Positions 25,404 to 33,222 of a stretch of 64,000 nt of DNA are shown one piece after another. The position numbers were made by a program, and so were the translations under genes. The stretch comes from DATBLE01 sp963841405 (GTDB taxonomy: Bacteria > Actinomycetota > Thermoleophilia > Gaiellales > Gaiellaceae): NCBI GenBank assembly GCA_963841405.1, contig CAWJCM010000006.1, forward strand, positions 1 to 64,000, read 5' to 3'. The notes beneath the pieces were generated by a model. That model was not told where the DNA came from. It was given only the letters and a program-made list of their open reading frames with translations, and did no database searches. Each line of letters begins with the position of its first letter. Position 1 is the stretch's first letter.

Positions 25404-26360
25404 TTACGGGCCGGTTCTGGCTCCCTCGACCGGCGGGCCGTCGATCGGCAGTTTCCCGGCGAGGAATGCGAGCTGGTCGCGGTACACCTGCGCGTTCAGC
25501 TCGTGGCCGGCCGGGTACCAGCGCACCTGAGAGCCGACCGGCGCCGCCTTCTGCAGTGCGACCAGCGCAGCCCGCGGGACGATCTCGTCCTTGCGGCCGT
25601 CCTGGAGCATCACCGACCCCGGATGCGCACGCGCCAGCCAGCGCAGCGGGTCGATCCGGGTCAGCGACGCACGCACCTGCCGACGTAGCCCGACGGGCGC
25701 CTGCGCGACGTACGCCGAGACCGGCAGCGAGCCGCCCGACATCAGGACCGCCGCACGGATGCGCGGCTCGGCTCCCGCGGCCACTGCGGCGACGCGGGCG
25801 CCGAGGCTCCAGCCGACGAGGCCGATCCGCTTCGGGTCGACCTGCGGCAGGCTTTGCAGCACGTCGACCGCCCGGCGCACGGCGACGACGTCCGAGGCGA
25901 AGATCCGCCGGTCGCGCGCCAGCGACTGTACAGGGGTCAAGCCGGCCGGCGGGGCGCCGGCGCTGCTGGAGGGCAGGGTCAGGGTCATCCCGACCGCACG
26001 TCTGCCCGCTGCCCAGACGGCCGGCAGCAGGAACCGCTCGCGGCCCTCTCCCGAGCCGTGCAGGTAGATCACCGCCGGGAGCCCGGCCGCCCTGTTCGGC
26101 AGCGCGAGGTAGGCGGGCACGCGGCCGCTCGGCGTCGCGTACGAGACGTCGTCGACTGCGATCGGGTACGGGCCGTTCACGCGTCCCTTGTTGCGAAAGG
26201 CGATCGGGCGAGATGCGTCGTACGCGAACGGGCTCGGCTGCGTCACCGCCGCCGGCCGCGTCGTCTGCACCGCCTCGTCGCTGCCGCCGCAGCCGGCCGC
26301 CCCGGCCCCGAGCGCCGTCGCCGCCAGCGTTACCGCAGCCGCTCGACCTCGTAGCCCCAT
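25404..26360 (-). CDS. Putative lipoprotein alpha/beta hydrolase (dienelactone hydrolase-like)
   Basis: 318 residues. The N-terminus is a lipoprotein signal (TLAATALGAGAAGCGG, lipobox GAAGC), so the enzyme is expected on the outer face of the membrane. Hydrolase features are YLHGSGEGR (oxyanion region), nucleophile elbow GLVGWSLGAR, acid in DGRKDEIVP and His in PAGHELN. This is the acyl-peptidase/dienelactone-hydrolase branch. Substrate unknown. Its start overlaps the end of the threonine dehydratase gene by 31 bases, so it is probably co-transcribed as the last gene of that run. Confidence 0.82.
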   Translation of the reverse strand: MGLRGRAAAVTLAATALGAGAAGCGGSDEAVQTTRPAAVTQPSPFAYDASRPIAFRNKGRVNGPYPIAVDDVSYATPSGRVPAYLALPNRAAGLPAVIYLHGSGEGRERFLLPAVWAAGRRAVGMTLTLPSSSAGAPPAGLTPVQSLARDRRIFASDVVAVRRAVDVLQSLPQVDPKRIGLVGWSLGARVAAVAAGAEPRIRAAVLMSGGSLPVSAYVAQAPVGLRRQVRASLTRIDPLRWLARAHPGSVMLQDGRKDEIVPRAALVALQKAAPVGSQVRWYPAGHELNAQVYRDQLAFLAGKLPIDGPPVEGARTGP

Positions 26361-27484
26361 CCGCGCATCTGGTCGAGGAGCGCCTCGCAGTGGGCCTCGT
26401 CGCGCGTGAGCAGCGTCAGGTCGATGCCGGTCGCGCCGACCGGAATGTCCACTCCTTCGCGGCGATGCTCCACTGAAAGGACGTTGACGCGTTCCTCGGC
26501 CACAAGTTGGAGGAGTTTCAGCAGCTCGCCCGGCCGGTCGGGCACCGACGTACGCACGACGAGGTGCCGGCCGGCCGAGGTGACGCCGTAGCGGAGGACC
26601 GTGATCAGGGTGCTCGCGTCGATGTTGCCGCCCGAGAGGACGGCCGCCACCGGCCCGTCGCCCGGGATCTTCCCGGCCAGGAGCGCGGCGACACCGACGG
26701 CTCCCGCGCCCTCGACGAGGAGCTTCGTCCGCTCGAGCAGAAGCACGATCGCCTCGGCGATGCCGTCGGGCGAGACCTCGACCACGTCGTCGAGCACCTC
26801 GTCGAGCAGCGGGCTAGTCAGCTCCCCCGGCTCCTTGACGGCGATCCCGTCCGCGAGCGCGAACGCCTCCCGGGCGGCGCGAACGCCGACGATCCTCGTG
26901 CCGGGAGCCGCGACCCGCAGGGCCAGGCCGATCCCCGCAGCGAGCCCGCCGCCGCCGATCGGCACCAGCACGGTCTCGGCGTCAGGCACCTGCTCGGCGA
27001 GCTCGAGGCCGATCGTCCCCTGGCCGGCGACGATCGTCTCGTCCTCGAACGGGTGCACGAGCGTGGCACCGCTCTCCTCGCTCAGCCGCCGCGCCTCGGC
27101 GAGTGCCTCCTCGATCCCGTGCCCGACCATCCGCACCTCGGCGCCGTAGCCCTTCGTCGCCTCGACCTTGGCCATCGCCGCGTCCTGCGGCACGAAGATG
27201 GTCGCGCCGATGCCGCCCTCACGGGCCGCCCAGGCGACCGACTGGGCGTGGTTGCCGGCGCTCGCCGCGACGACGCCGGCGGCGCGCTTGGCCTCGCCGA
27301 GCGTCGACAGCTTGTTGACCGCCCCGCGGATCTTGAACGAGCCCGTCCGCTGGAGGTTCTCGGCCTTCAGGTGGACGTCGCGGCCGGCCAGGCGCGAGAG
27401 GGTCTCGGAGCGGTACACGGGCGTGATGCGCGCGACGCCGACGAGGCGGTCGCGGGCGCGCTCGATGTCAGCCGGCGTCGGCAC
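26330..27484 (-). CDS. ilvA: Threonine dehydratase (PLP-dependent, with ACT domain)
   Basis: 384 residues from the GTG at 27484 (PTPADIERARDRL follows). PLP Lys is in GSFKIRGA; the phosphate-binding loop is GGGGLAAG; ASAGNHAQ is the family signature. Residues ~310-384 form one ACT domain (TSVPDRPGELLKLLQL). The length with a single short ACT domain fits the TdcB/catabolic-like form as well as short IlvA forms, so biosynthetic versus degradative role is open. Produces 2-oxobutanoate and ammonia. It overlaps the meaB gene by 17 bases and the hydrolase by 31, so the three are one operon. 2-Oxobutanoate leads to propionyl-CoA, which would fit MeaB upstream. Confidence 0.88.
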   Translation of the reverse strand: MPTPADIERARDRLVGVARITPVYRSETLSRLAGRDVHLKAENLQRTGSFKIRGAVNKLSTLGEAKRAAGVVAASAGNHAQSVAWAAREGGIGATIFVPQDAAMAKVEATKGYGAEVRMVGHGIEEALAEARRLSEESGATLVHPFEDETIVAGQGTIGLELAEQVPDAETVLVPIGGGGLAAGIGLALRVAAPGTRIVGVRAAREAFALADGIAVKEPGELTSPLLDEVLDDVVEVSPDGIAEAIVLLLERTKLLVEGAGAVGVAALLAGKIPGDGPVAAVLSGGNIDASTLITVLRYGVTSAGRHLVVRTSVPDRPGELLKLLQLVAEERVNVLSVEHRREGVDIPVGATGIDLTLLTRDEAHCEALLDQMRGWGYEVERLR

Positions 27485-28478
27485 CGTCGTCGACGTCGAA
27501 GACCCGGGACACGATCTGCGAGACGGCCGAGAGCGGGTCGAGCCGGCGAGCCTGGACGTCGTCGAGCAGCCGCCGCAGCTCCGGGTCGGAGCCGACCGCG
27601 CGCTCGAGGTGTGACCTGGCCCGAGCGGAGGCGACCGCGTAGACCTCTGCCGTGAGGTTGCGGCGGCGGCGCTCTTCGAGCCCACCCTCGCGCTCGAGGA
27701 ACTCGCGGTGCTTCTCGACCTTCGCCCAGAGCTCGGGCACGTTCTCACCACGATGCGCCTCGGTGAGCACGATCGGCACCGTCCAGGGCCTGTCGCGGTC
27801 GAGCGAGAGCACCGACCGCACCTCCGTGAGCATCGTCTTCGCCGCCGGGTGGTCCATCTTGTTGATCGCGATCACGTCTGGAATCTCCATGATCCCGGCC
27901 TTCAGGGCCTGGATCGAGTCGCCCGAGCCGGGCATGAGCACGAGCACGACGGTGTCGGCGACGCCGATCACCTCGATCTCGCTCTGGCCCGTTCCGACCG
28001 TCTCGACGAAGACGAGGTCCTTGCCCGAGGCGTCGAGGATCAGCATCGCCTGGAGCGTCGCCTCGGCGACCCCACCGAGGTGGCCGCGCGTCCCCATCGA
28101 GCGGATGAAGACGCCCGGGTCGAGGAAGTGGTCGGCCAGCCGGATGCGGTCGCCGAGCAGCGCACCGTGAGAGAACGGGCTGGACGGGTCGACCGAGACC
28201 ACGCCGGCAGTCCGGTCGAGGGCACGCACACGGCGGAGCAGCGCGCCGATCAGGGTCGACTTGCCGACTCCCGGCGGGCCGGTCACCCCGACCGAGTAGG
28301 CGCGTCCGGTGTCCGGGTAGAGGTCGTGGACGAGCTCGCGCGCCAGCGGATCGGAGCTCTCGACCAGCGTGATCGCACGCGCCAGGGCACGCCGGTCGCC
28401 CGCGCGCACGCCGGCGGCGAGGCTCTCGCGCGTCCATGGTCGGCGACCGCTCATCTCCCTTGCTGCCAGACTTGGCAA
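27468..28478 (-). CDS. meaB: MeaB/ArgK-type GTPase (methylmalonyl-CoA mutase chaperone)
   Basis: 336 residues. Walker A is GVTGPPGVGKSTL; SVDPSSPFSHGALLGDRIR is the family hallmark; G3/G4 regions are FVETVGTGQSE and AINKMDH. C-terminal dimerisation helices follow. MeaB protects and reloads B12-dependent methylmalonyl-CoA mutase in the propionyl-CoA pathway. No mutase gene is in the window. The start overlaps nothing upstream; a GC-rich repeat region (28479-28614) separates it from the MFS gene. Confidence 0.92.
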   Translation of the reverse strand: MPSLAAREMSGRRPWTRESLAAGVRAGDRRALARAITLVESSDPLARELVHDLYPDTGRAYSVGVTGPPGVGKSTLIGALLRRVRALDRTAGVVSVDPSSPFSHGALLGDRIRLADHFLDPGVFIRSMGTRGHLGGVAEATLQAMLILDASGKDLVFVETVGTGQSEIEVIGVADTVVLVLMPGSGDSIQALKAGIMEIPDVIAINKMDHPAAKTMLTEVRSVLSLDRDRPWTVPIVLTEAHRGENVPELWAKVEKHREFLEREGGLEERRRRNLTAEVYAVASARARSHLERAVGSDPELRRLLDDVQARRLDPLSAVSQIVSRVFDVDDGADAG

Positions 28479-28499
28479 GAGGTTCTCGCCGCCGCGACC

Positions 28500-28612
28500 G
28501 ACCCGGCGGGCGCGGCTCCTCGCCGTGGCGAGGGGCCGCGCGCCTCTGGGGAGGGGGGCTCGCGGGGGGAACCCGCCGTTCCCGCCGCGCGAGCGAGCCG
28601 AAGACGAGCGAC
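28500..28612. repeat. GC-rich repeat region between meaB and the MFS gene
   Basis: The segment contains ggggaggggggctcgcgg, then ggggaacccgccgttcccgc and gcgcgagcgagccg. It resembles the hairpin elements at 14521-14600 (opposite orientation) and 16345-16398. The palindrome is less perfect here. No gene is seen in this gap. Confidence 0.5.
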
Positions 28613-28614
28613 GG

Positions 28615-29844
28615 TCACGAGGGGGCCGGCTCGGGGACGGCGGCCGGCTCCCGTCGGAGCAGCGCGTATCCGGTGCTCGCGGACGCCAGCGCGATCACGC
28701 CGGCGATCCCCCAGACCCAGCGTGCCCCGATCCCGTCGACGAGCGGGCCTGCGACGGCCATCCCGAGGCCCAGCACCGCGAAGTTCGTTCCCATGATCAA
28801 CGTGAACGCGCGGCCGCGCGCGTGGTCGGGCGCGCCGCGCTGGACGAGCAGCGTGTTGCACACGAGCGCGGTCGCGTTGCCAATCCCGCTGGCGACGACG
28901 AAGGCAGCCGCCACCCAGACGTTCGGCGAGAGCCCGACTGCGATATTCGCGACCCCCATGGTCGCGATCGCGAGCCCGTACACGAGCGTCATCCCGCGCC
29001 GCTCGAGCAGCGTGGACGCGAACAGTGCGCCGATCACCGCGCCGAAACCGTTCGCCGCGAACAGCAGGCCGAAGCCGAAGTTGCCGGCGTCGAACGAGTC
29101 CTTCGCGAGCACCACCTCGGACACGTTGACGAACGCGATCGTGATCATCGCCAGGTTCCAGGAGAGGAGCACGGCGAGCAGCGGCCGGGAGTGGAGGACG
29201 AGCCGAAAACCCTCGCCCAGGTCCTGCCAGTACCCGTGGCTCTCGGTCCGGCCCTGCTGGAGCAGCGCGCGCGGGATCTGGAGCAGCAGCACGGCCGAGA
29301 TCCCGAAGCTGACCGCGTTGACCATGTAGGCCGGATCAGGGCCGGCCACTGCGGCGATCAGGCCGCCGAGCAGCGTCCCGACGGTGATCGTCAGCTGCTC
29401 CGCGAGCCGCAGCAGGGCGTTCGCGCGCGGGAGGTCTTCGACTGAGACGAGGTTGGGCAGCCCCGCGTACGCGGCCGGCCGGGCGAAGCCGGTGGCGATG
29501 CCGGCGACGAGCGCGAGCGCGACGATCTGGCCCGACGTCACCGTGAAGGTGAGCAGCACGAAGACGATCAGGCGCACGAGGTCCGCGCCGACGAGCAGCC
29601 GCTTCCGCGAGAGGCGGTCGACCAGGGGACCGAGCAGCAGCCCGATCGCGACCGCGGGCAGGAAGTCGGCGATCAGCAGAGCGGCCACCCACTTGCCCGA
29701 GTGGGTCCGGTCGTAGACGTCGACGGTGAGAGCGATGACCGCGAGGAACGTCCCGAGGCCGGAGACGAGATAGGAGCTGAACAGGAGCTTAAAGCTCGGC
29801 GACGAGCGGAGCACCTCCCGCTGACGAGCGAGGAAGGGCGGCAC
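28615..29844 (-). CDS. MFS transporter (EntS-like MFS_3 family)
   Basis: 409 residues from the GTG at 29844. The N-terminal SSYLVSGLGTFLAVIALTVDVYDRT and LLGPLVDRLSRKRLLVGADL are typical of the MFS_3 branch that includes enterobactin exporter EntS and many actinobacterial efflux proteins. About 12 hydrophobic segments. Probable efflux of a small hydrophobic compound. Lies 11 bases downstream of hisC on the same strand; this may be a simple operon without functional link. Longer readings in the same frame only extend through hisC. Confidence 0.85.
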   Translation of the reverse strand: MPPFLARQREVLRSSPSFKLLFSSYLVSGLGTFLAVIALTVDVYDRTHSGKWVAALLIADFLPAVAIGLLLGPLVDRLSRKRLLVGADLVRLIVFVLLTFTVTSGQIVALALVAGIATGFARPAAYAGLPNLVSVEDLPRANALLRLAEQLTITVGTLLGGLIAAVAGPDPAYMVNAVSFGISAVLLLQIPRALLQQGRTESHGYWQDLGEGFRLVLHSRPLLAVLLSWNLAMITIAFVNVSEVVLAKDSFDAGNFGFGLLFAANGFGAVIGALFASTLLERRGMTLVYGLAIATMGVANIAVGLSPNVWVAAAFVVASGIGNATALVCNTLLVQRGAPDHARGRAFTLIMGTNFAVLGLGMAVAGPLVDGIGARWVWGIAGVIALASASTGYALLRREPAAVPEPAPS

Positions 29845-29855
29845 GGGGCGGGAGC

Positions 29856-30989
29856 CTAGCGCCCCGCGGCGCCGGGGCGCGCGCGGGCGAGCGCCTCGGC
29901 GAAGTACGCATTCTCGTCCGGCGTTCCGCACGAGACCCTGATCGCCGTCGGCGCGCCGAAGCCGTGGAGCGGCCGGACGATGACGCCTTCGGCGAGGAGC
30001 GCCTCGAAGAGCGGCCGCGTGTCGGTGCCGGTCTCGGCGTAGAGGAAGTTTCCGAACACCGGTCCGGCGGGCGGGAGGTCGGCCGACTCGAGGATTCCGC
30101 GGAGCTGGTCGCGCGACTCCGCGTTCAGCCGGCGGCGGCGGGCGATCTCGTCGACGTCGTCGAGGCTGGCGAGGGCCGCCTCCTGCGCGGCCGAGGAGAC
30201 GTCGAACGCGCGCTTCACCTTGTTCGCGGCCGTGACCACGGCCGGCGGGGCGACCATGTAGCCGACCCGCAACCCGGCAAGGCCGTAGATCTTCGAGAAC
30301 GTCCGCAGCACGGCGACGGGCCGGCCGGCCCGGTAGTACTCCTCGATCGCGTCCGGGTAGTCGGGGTCGTCGACGTATTCGCGGTACGCCTGGTCGATCA
30401 CGACCAGCACGTGCCCCGGGACACGGTCGAGGAACACGTCCAGCTCCGCACGCGTGTTCATCGTCCCGGTCGGGTTGTTCGGGTGGCAGACGAAGACGAG
30501 CCTCGTCTTCGGCGTGATCGCCTCGAGCATCGCGTCGAGGTCGTACCGGTCGTCCCGGAGGGGCACCTTGATCGCGACGGCGCCGAGCTTCGCGGCGTCG
30601 ATCGGATAGGTGGCGAACGACGGCCAGCCGCAGACCATCTCGTCGCCCGGATCGAGTGACGCCTGCGACAGCAGGTCGATCAGGCCGTCCGCGCCGGAGC
30701 CGACGGCGACCTCCTCGAAGGAGATCCGGTGCCGCTCCGCCAGTGCGGTCCGGAGACGCCAGGCGCCGCCGTCGGGATAGCGGTTGAGGTCGGCGACGGA
30801 GCGCCCGAGCGCCTCGACAGCCGCCGGGAAGGGCCCGAACGGCCCTTCGTTGGATGCCAGCTTGACGCACCGGGCGAGCCCGAGCTCCCGTTGCACCTCC
30901 TCGACCGGCTTGCCCGGCTCGTATGGGACGAGGCCCTGGACGGCCGGCCGGAAGAAGCTGTCGGCGATCTCGGCGACGGACGCAGCCAC
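29856..30989 (-). CDS. hisC: Histidinol-phosphate aminotransferase
   Basis: 377 residues of PLP fold type I. LASNEGPFGP, HPNNPTGTMN, IDQAYREYV and the Schiff-base Lys in RTFSKIYGLAGLRVGY all match HisC. The C-terminal Arg in IRVSCG binds the substrate phosphate/carboxylate. It converts imidazole-acetol phosphate to histidinol phosphate; HisC-like enzymes also act on aromatic amino acids. No other his genes are nearby. Diverges from the LON-domain gene across 32 bases. Confidence 0.88.
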   Translation of the reverse strand: MAASVAEIADSFFRPAVQGLVPYEPGKPVEEVQRELGLARCVKLASNEGPFGPFPAAVEALGRSVADLNRYPDGGAWRLRTALAERHRISFEEVAVGSGADGLIDLLSQASLDPGDEMVCGWPSFATYPIDAAKLGAVAIKVPLRDDRYDLDAMLEAITPKTRLVFVCHPNNPTGTMNTRAELDVFLDRVPGHVLVVIDQAYREYVDDPDYPDAIEEYYRAGRPVAVLRTFSKIYGLAGLRVGYMVAPPAVVTAANKVKRAFDVSSAAQEAALASLDDVDEIARRRRLNAESRDQLRGILESADLPPAGPVFGNFLYAETGTDTRPLFEALLAEGVIVRPLHGFGAPTAIRVSCGTPDENAYFAEALARARPGAAGR

Positions 30990-31021
30990 GCGCAGACTGT
31001 ATCCGGGCTTAGTCTTCGGCC

Positions 31022-31642
31022 GTGCCCGAGATCGGCCTATTCCCGCTCGAGCTGGTGCTCCTGCCGAGCGAGCGCGTCCCGCTCCACATCTTCGAGGATC
31101 GGTACCGCGAGCTGGTCGGCGAGAGCCTTGCCGACGGGAGCGAGTTCGGCGTGATCCTCGAGGACGACGACGGGCTGCGGCAGGTCGGTACGAACACCGG
31201 CGTGATCGAACTGGTGCACACGTTCGACGACGGGCGGATGAACGTCCTGGTCGAGGGTCGGGGCCGCTTCCGGATCGTGGAGGAGACCGAAGGCCGTTCG
31301 TACCGGACGGCGGAGGTGGAGCCGCTCGAGGACGCAGCGGGCGAGGAGCCGAGCGACGAGGAGGCCGAGCGCACGCTCGAGGCGTTCCGGCGGCTGGCGG
31401 CGATCGCGGAGGCGGACGAGGTCGACGTCCCGAGCCCGGGCGGCGGAACGCCGCTCTCGTTCCAGCTCGCGGCGCGGGTCGACTTCGGCACCGTGCTCAA
31501 GCAGGAGCTGCTCGAGCTCCGCTCGGAGCGAGCCCGGCTCGACCGGCTCGTCGACCTCCTCGCCCAGGCGGCGGGAGCGCTCGCGCGCGAACGCGAGGTG
31601 CGCGAGCGCGCCGCGGGCAACGGCAAGGTCACACGCGACTAG
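31022..31642 (+). CDS. LON substrate-binding-domain protein
   Basis: 206 residues. The N-terminal LON domain is complete (IGLFPLELVLLPSERVPLHIFE, GRFRI). No AAA ATPase or protease domain is present, so this is a stand-alone LON domain protein of unknown function, common in actinobacteria. The C-terminal ~70 residues form a charged coiled-coil-like helix. The TAG stop is part of the CTAG target duplication of the adjoining IS481 element, but the pre-insertion sequence would also give TAG, so the protein is intact. Confidence 0.88.
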   Translation: MPEIGLFPLELVLLPSERVPLHIFEDRYRELVGESLADGSEFGVILEDDDGLRQVGTNTGVIELVHTFDDGRMNVLVEGRGRFRIVEETEGRSYRTAEVEPLEDAAGEEPSDEEAERTLEAFRRLAAIAEADEVDVPSPGGGTPLSFQLAARVDFGTVLKQELLELRSERARLDRLVDLLAQAAGALAREREVRERAAGNGKVTRD

Positions 31643-32613
31643 TTGTCCTGCCCACACAGGTTCCATACGCGGCTGATTGGTGGCCGGCCTCTGAGCGAGC
31701 TGTGCGGTCTGGCGGTGTTGTAGTGGTGCAGCCAGTGTGGCAGAGCGGCGGCGCGGTCTCGTGAGCTGCGGTAGCTGACGCCGTAGGCCCACTCGCGCGC
31801 CATTGTTTGGTGAAAGCGTTCGACTTTGCCGTTCGTGCGTGGCCGGTAGGGCTCGATCGTCAGGTGCTTGATCCCTTGCTCGCTGAGCAGGCTTCGGAAC
31901 GCCCGGCTGCGCGTGTAGCACCAGGCGTTGTCCGTCATCAGCCGTTTGGCTTTGATTCCGTGCCGAGCGAAGAAGGCGAGCGCCCGCTCGGTGAAGGCGA
32001 CGACGGTAACGGCGCGCTCGTCGGGCAACAGCTCGGCGTAGGCGAGCCGTGAGCGGTCGTCGACGACCGCGTGTGCGAAGTCGTAGCCGACCCGCGTCTC
32101 CACGCTTCGACCGCGCAAGGATTGGGAGCGATTTCCGGTGACGCGGTGGCCGGGCCGCTCGAAGCGCGCGTAGCTCGAGGAGTCCATGTGTAGCAGGTCG
32201 CCCGGGCAGGGCCACTCGTAGCGGTTGGCCGGTCCCCGCGGTCGCTTCTCCGGCCGCGAACAACCGTTGCGCTGCAACGTTTTCGAAACGGTCGAGTGCG
32301 GATGGCCGAGCTCACCCGCGAGCAAACGAGGGCCCCAGCCGGTGCGGCGGCGCTTCTCGCAGATCCGCTCCTGCTCGGCCAGCGGGAGCATCCGCGGGCA
32401 ACGATGCGGACGGCTCGAGCGGTCGTGCAAACACGCCAGCGACTCACGCTCTGCCCGGCTCGCCACGCGCCACCTACGCGACCACTCACAAGCAGTCGCC
32501 GGCGAGACGCCATGGCGTCTCGCCGCTTCCCGAATCGAGCATCCAGCTTCAATCGCGCGCACCAGCGCGAAACGTCCCGACAGTCCGAGCTTGGCGTTAC
32601 GGTGCAGCTGCAT
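31639..32613 (-). CDS. IS481-family transposase
   Basis: 324 residues. Residues ~10-120 are helix-turn-helix domains (SIREAARRHGVSPATACEW, then HPHSTVSKTLQR). The DDE catalytic core shows D in LLHMDSS, D in LMTDNAWCY and E in NGKVERFHQTM, with the end HYNTARPHSSLRGRPPISR. Length is normal, with no frameshift, so it may be active. The TAG stop lies outside the element, in the CTAG target duplication. Confidence 0.95.
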   Translation of the reverse strand: MQLHRNAKLGLSGRFALVRAIEAGCSIREAARRHGVSPATACEWSRRWRVASRAERESLACLHDRSSRPHRCPRMLPLAEQERICEKRRRTGWGPRLLAGELGHPHSTVSKTLQRNGCSRPEKRPRGPANRYEWPCPGDLLHMDSSSYARFERPGHRVTGNRSQSLRGRSVETRVGYDFAHAVVDDRSRLAYAELLPDERAVTVVAFTERALAFFARHGIKAKRLMTDNAWCYTRSRAFRSLLSEQGIKHLTIEPYRPRTNGKVERFHQTMAREWAYGVSYRSSRDRAAALPHWLHHYNTARPHSSLRGRPPISRVWNLCGQDN

Positions 32614-32708
32614 CCGGGCCCTCCTTTGGCCGACGTCCTCGCAGACGCACAGCCTCAGGAAGGGCCCGGACGACTCTCAGCCGTTCACAACGTGTGTGGG
32701 CACGTCAA
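31643..32708. mobile_element. IS481-family insertion sequence, complete, with CTAG target duplication
   Basis: A 1066-bp element. The ends are imperfect inverted repeats: TTGTCCTGCCCACACAGGTT at the left, and TTGACGTGCCCACACACGTT reading inward from the right (17 of 20 match). CTAG flanks both sides (31639-31642 and 32709-32712). CTAG is the known preferred target of IS481 itself. The element sits exactly between the convergent LON and GNAT genes, breaking neither. Confidence 0.93.
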
Positions 32709-32712
32709 CTAG

Positions 32713-33222
32713 TCAGCGCGGTGTCTCGTACGCCATCAGGATCGCGTCCACGTAGCCGCTGCCGCGCCGGTAGTGCTGCTTGCGGTAGCCCTCGCGGACG
32801 AAGCCGAAGCGCTCGTACAGCCGGATCGCGGGCTCGTTGTGCGGGAAGACGTGAAGCTCCAGCTTGCGGACGCCGGTCGCGTCCGCCCAGGCGACCGCCT
32901 GCTCGAGCAGGGCCGTCCCGACCCCCTGCCGCCGGGTGGAGCCCGCTACCATCAGCCCCAGGTCGGCGACGTGGCGGCTCGCGGGATGGGGGTCGCGCGA
33001 GATCGAGAGACGGCCGACGATCTCCCCGTCGCGCTCGGCGAGGAACACGGCGGCGTCCGGGTGGTTTCGAACGGCCTTCAGGTAGCGGCGCTCGTCGGAC
33101 ACCGAGCGCCAGCGGCTCTCGGAGATCAGCCAGCCCTCCGGCTCCGACCCGACCGCCTCGGCGAGAGCGACGAGCGCCGCTGCGTCGCCCGGCCGCGCCG
33201 GTCGTACGAGGGCGGGGCTCAT
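32713..33222 (-). CDS. GNAT-family N-acetyltransferase
   Basis: 169 residues of RimI/RimJ type. GLMVAGSTRRQGVGTALLE is the acetyl-CoA loop, and FPHNEPAIRLYERFGF is the strand-loop-helix after it. Substrate unknown. It overlaps the gamma-glutamyltransferase gene by 4 bases, so it is downstream in the same operon. Its TGA directly abuts the right CTAG copy of the IS481 insertion. Confidence 0.88.
   Translation of the reverse strand: MSPALVRPARPGDAAALVALAEAVGSEPEGWLISESRWRSVSDERRYLKAVRNHPDAAVFLAERDGEIVGRLSISRDPHPASRHVADLGLMVAGSTRRQGVGTALLEQAVAWADATGVRKLELHVFPHNEPAIRLYERFGFVREGYRKQHYRRGSGYVDAILMAYETPR

Noticed and set aside
23301..25688. Long plus-strand frame of 795 codons
   Set aside because: Antisense shadow of the cyclase-ATPase-TPR gene.
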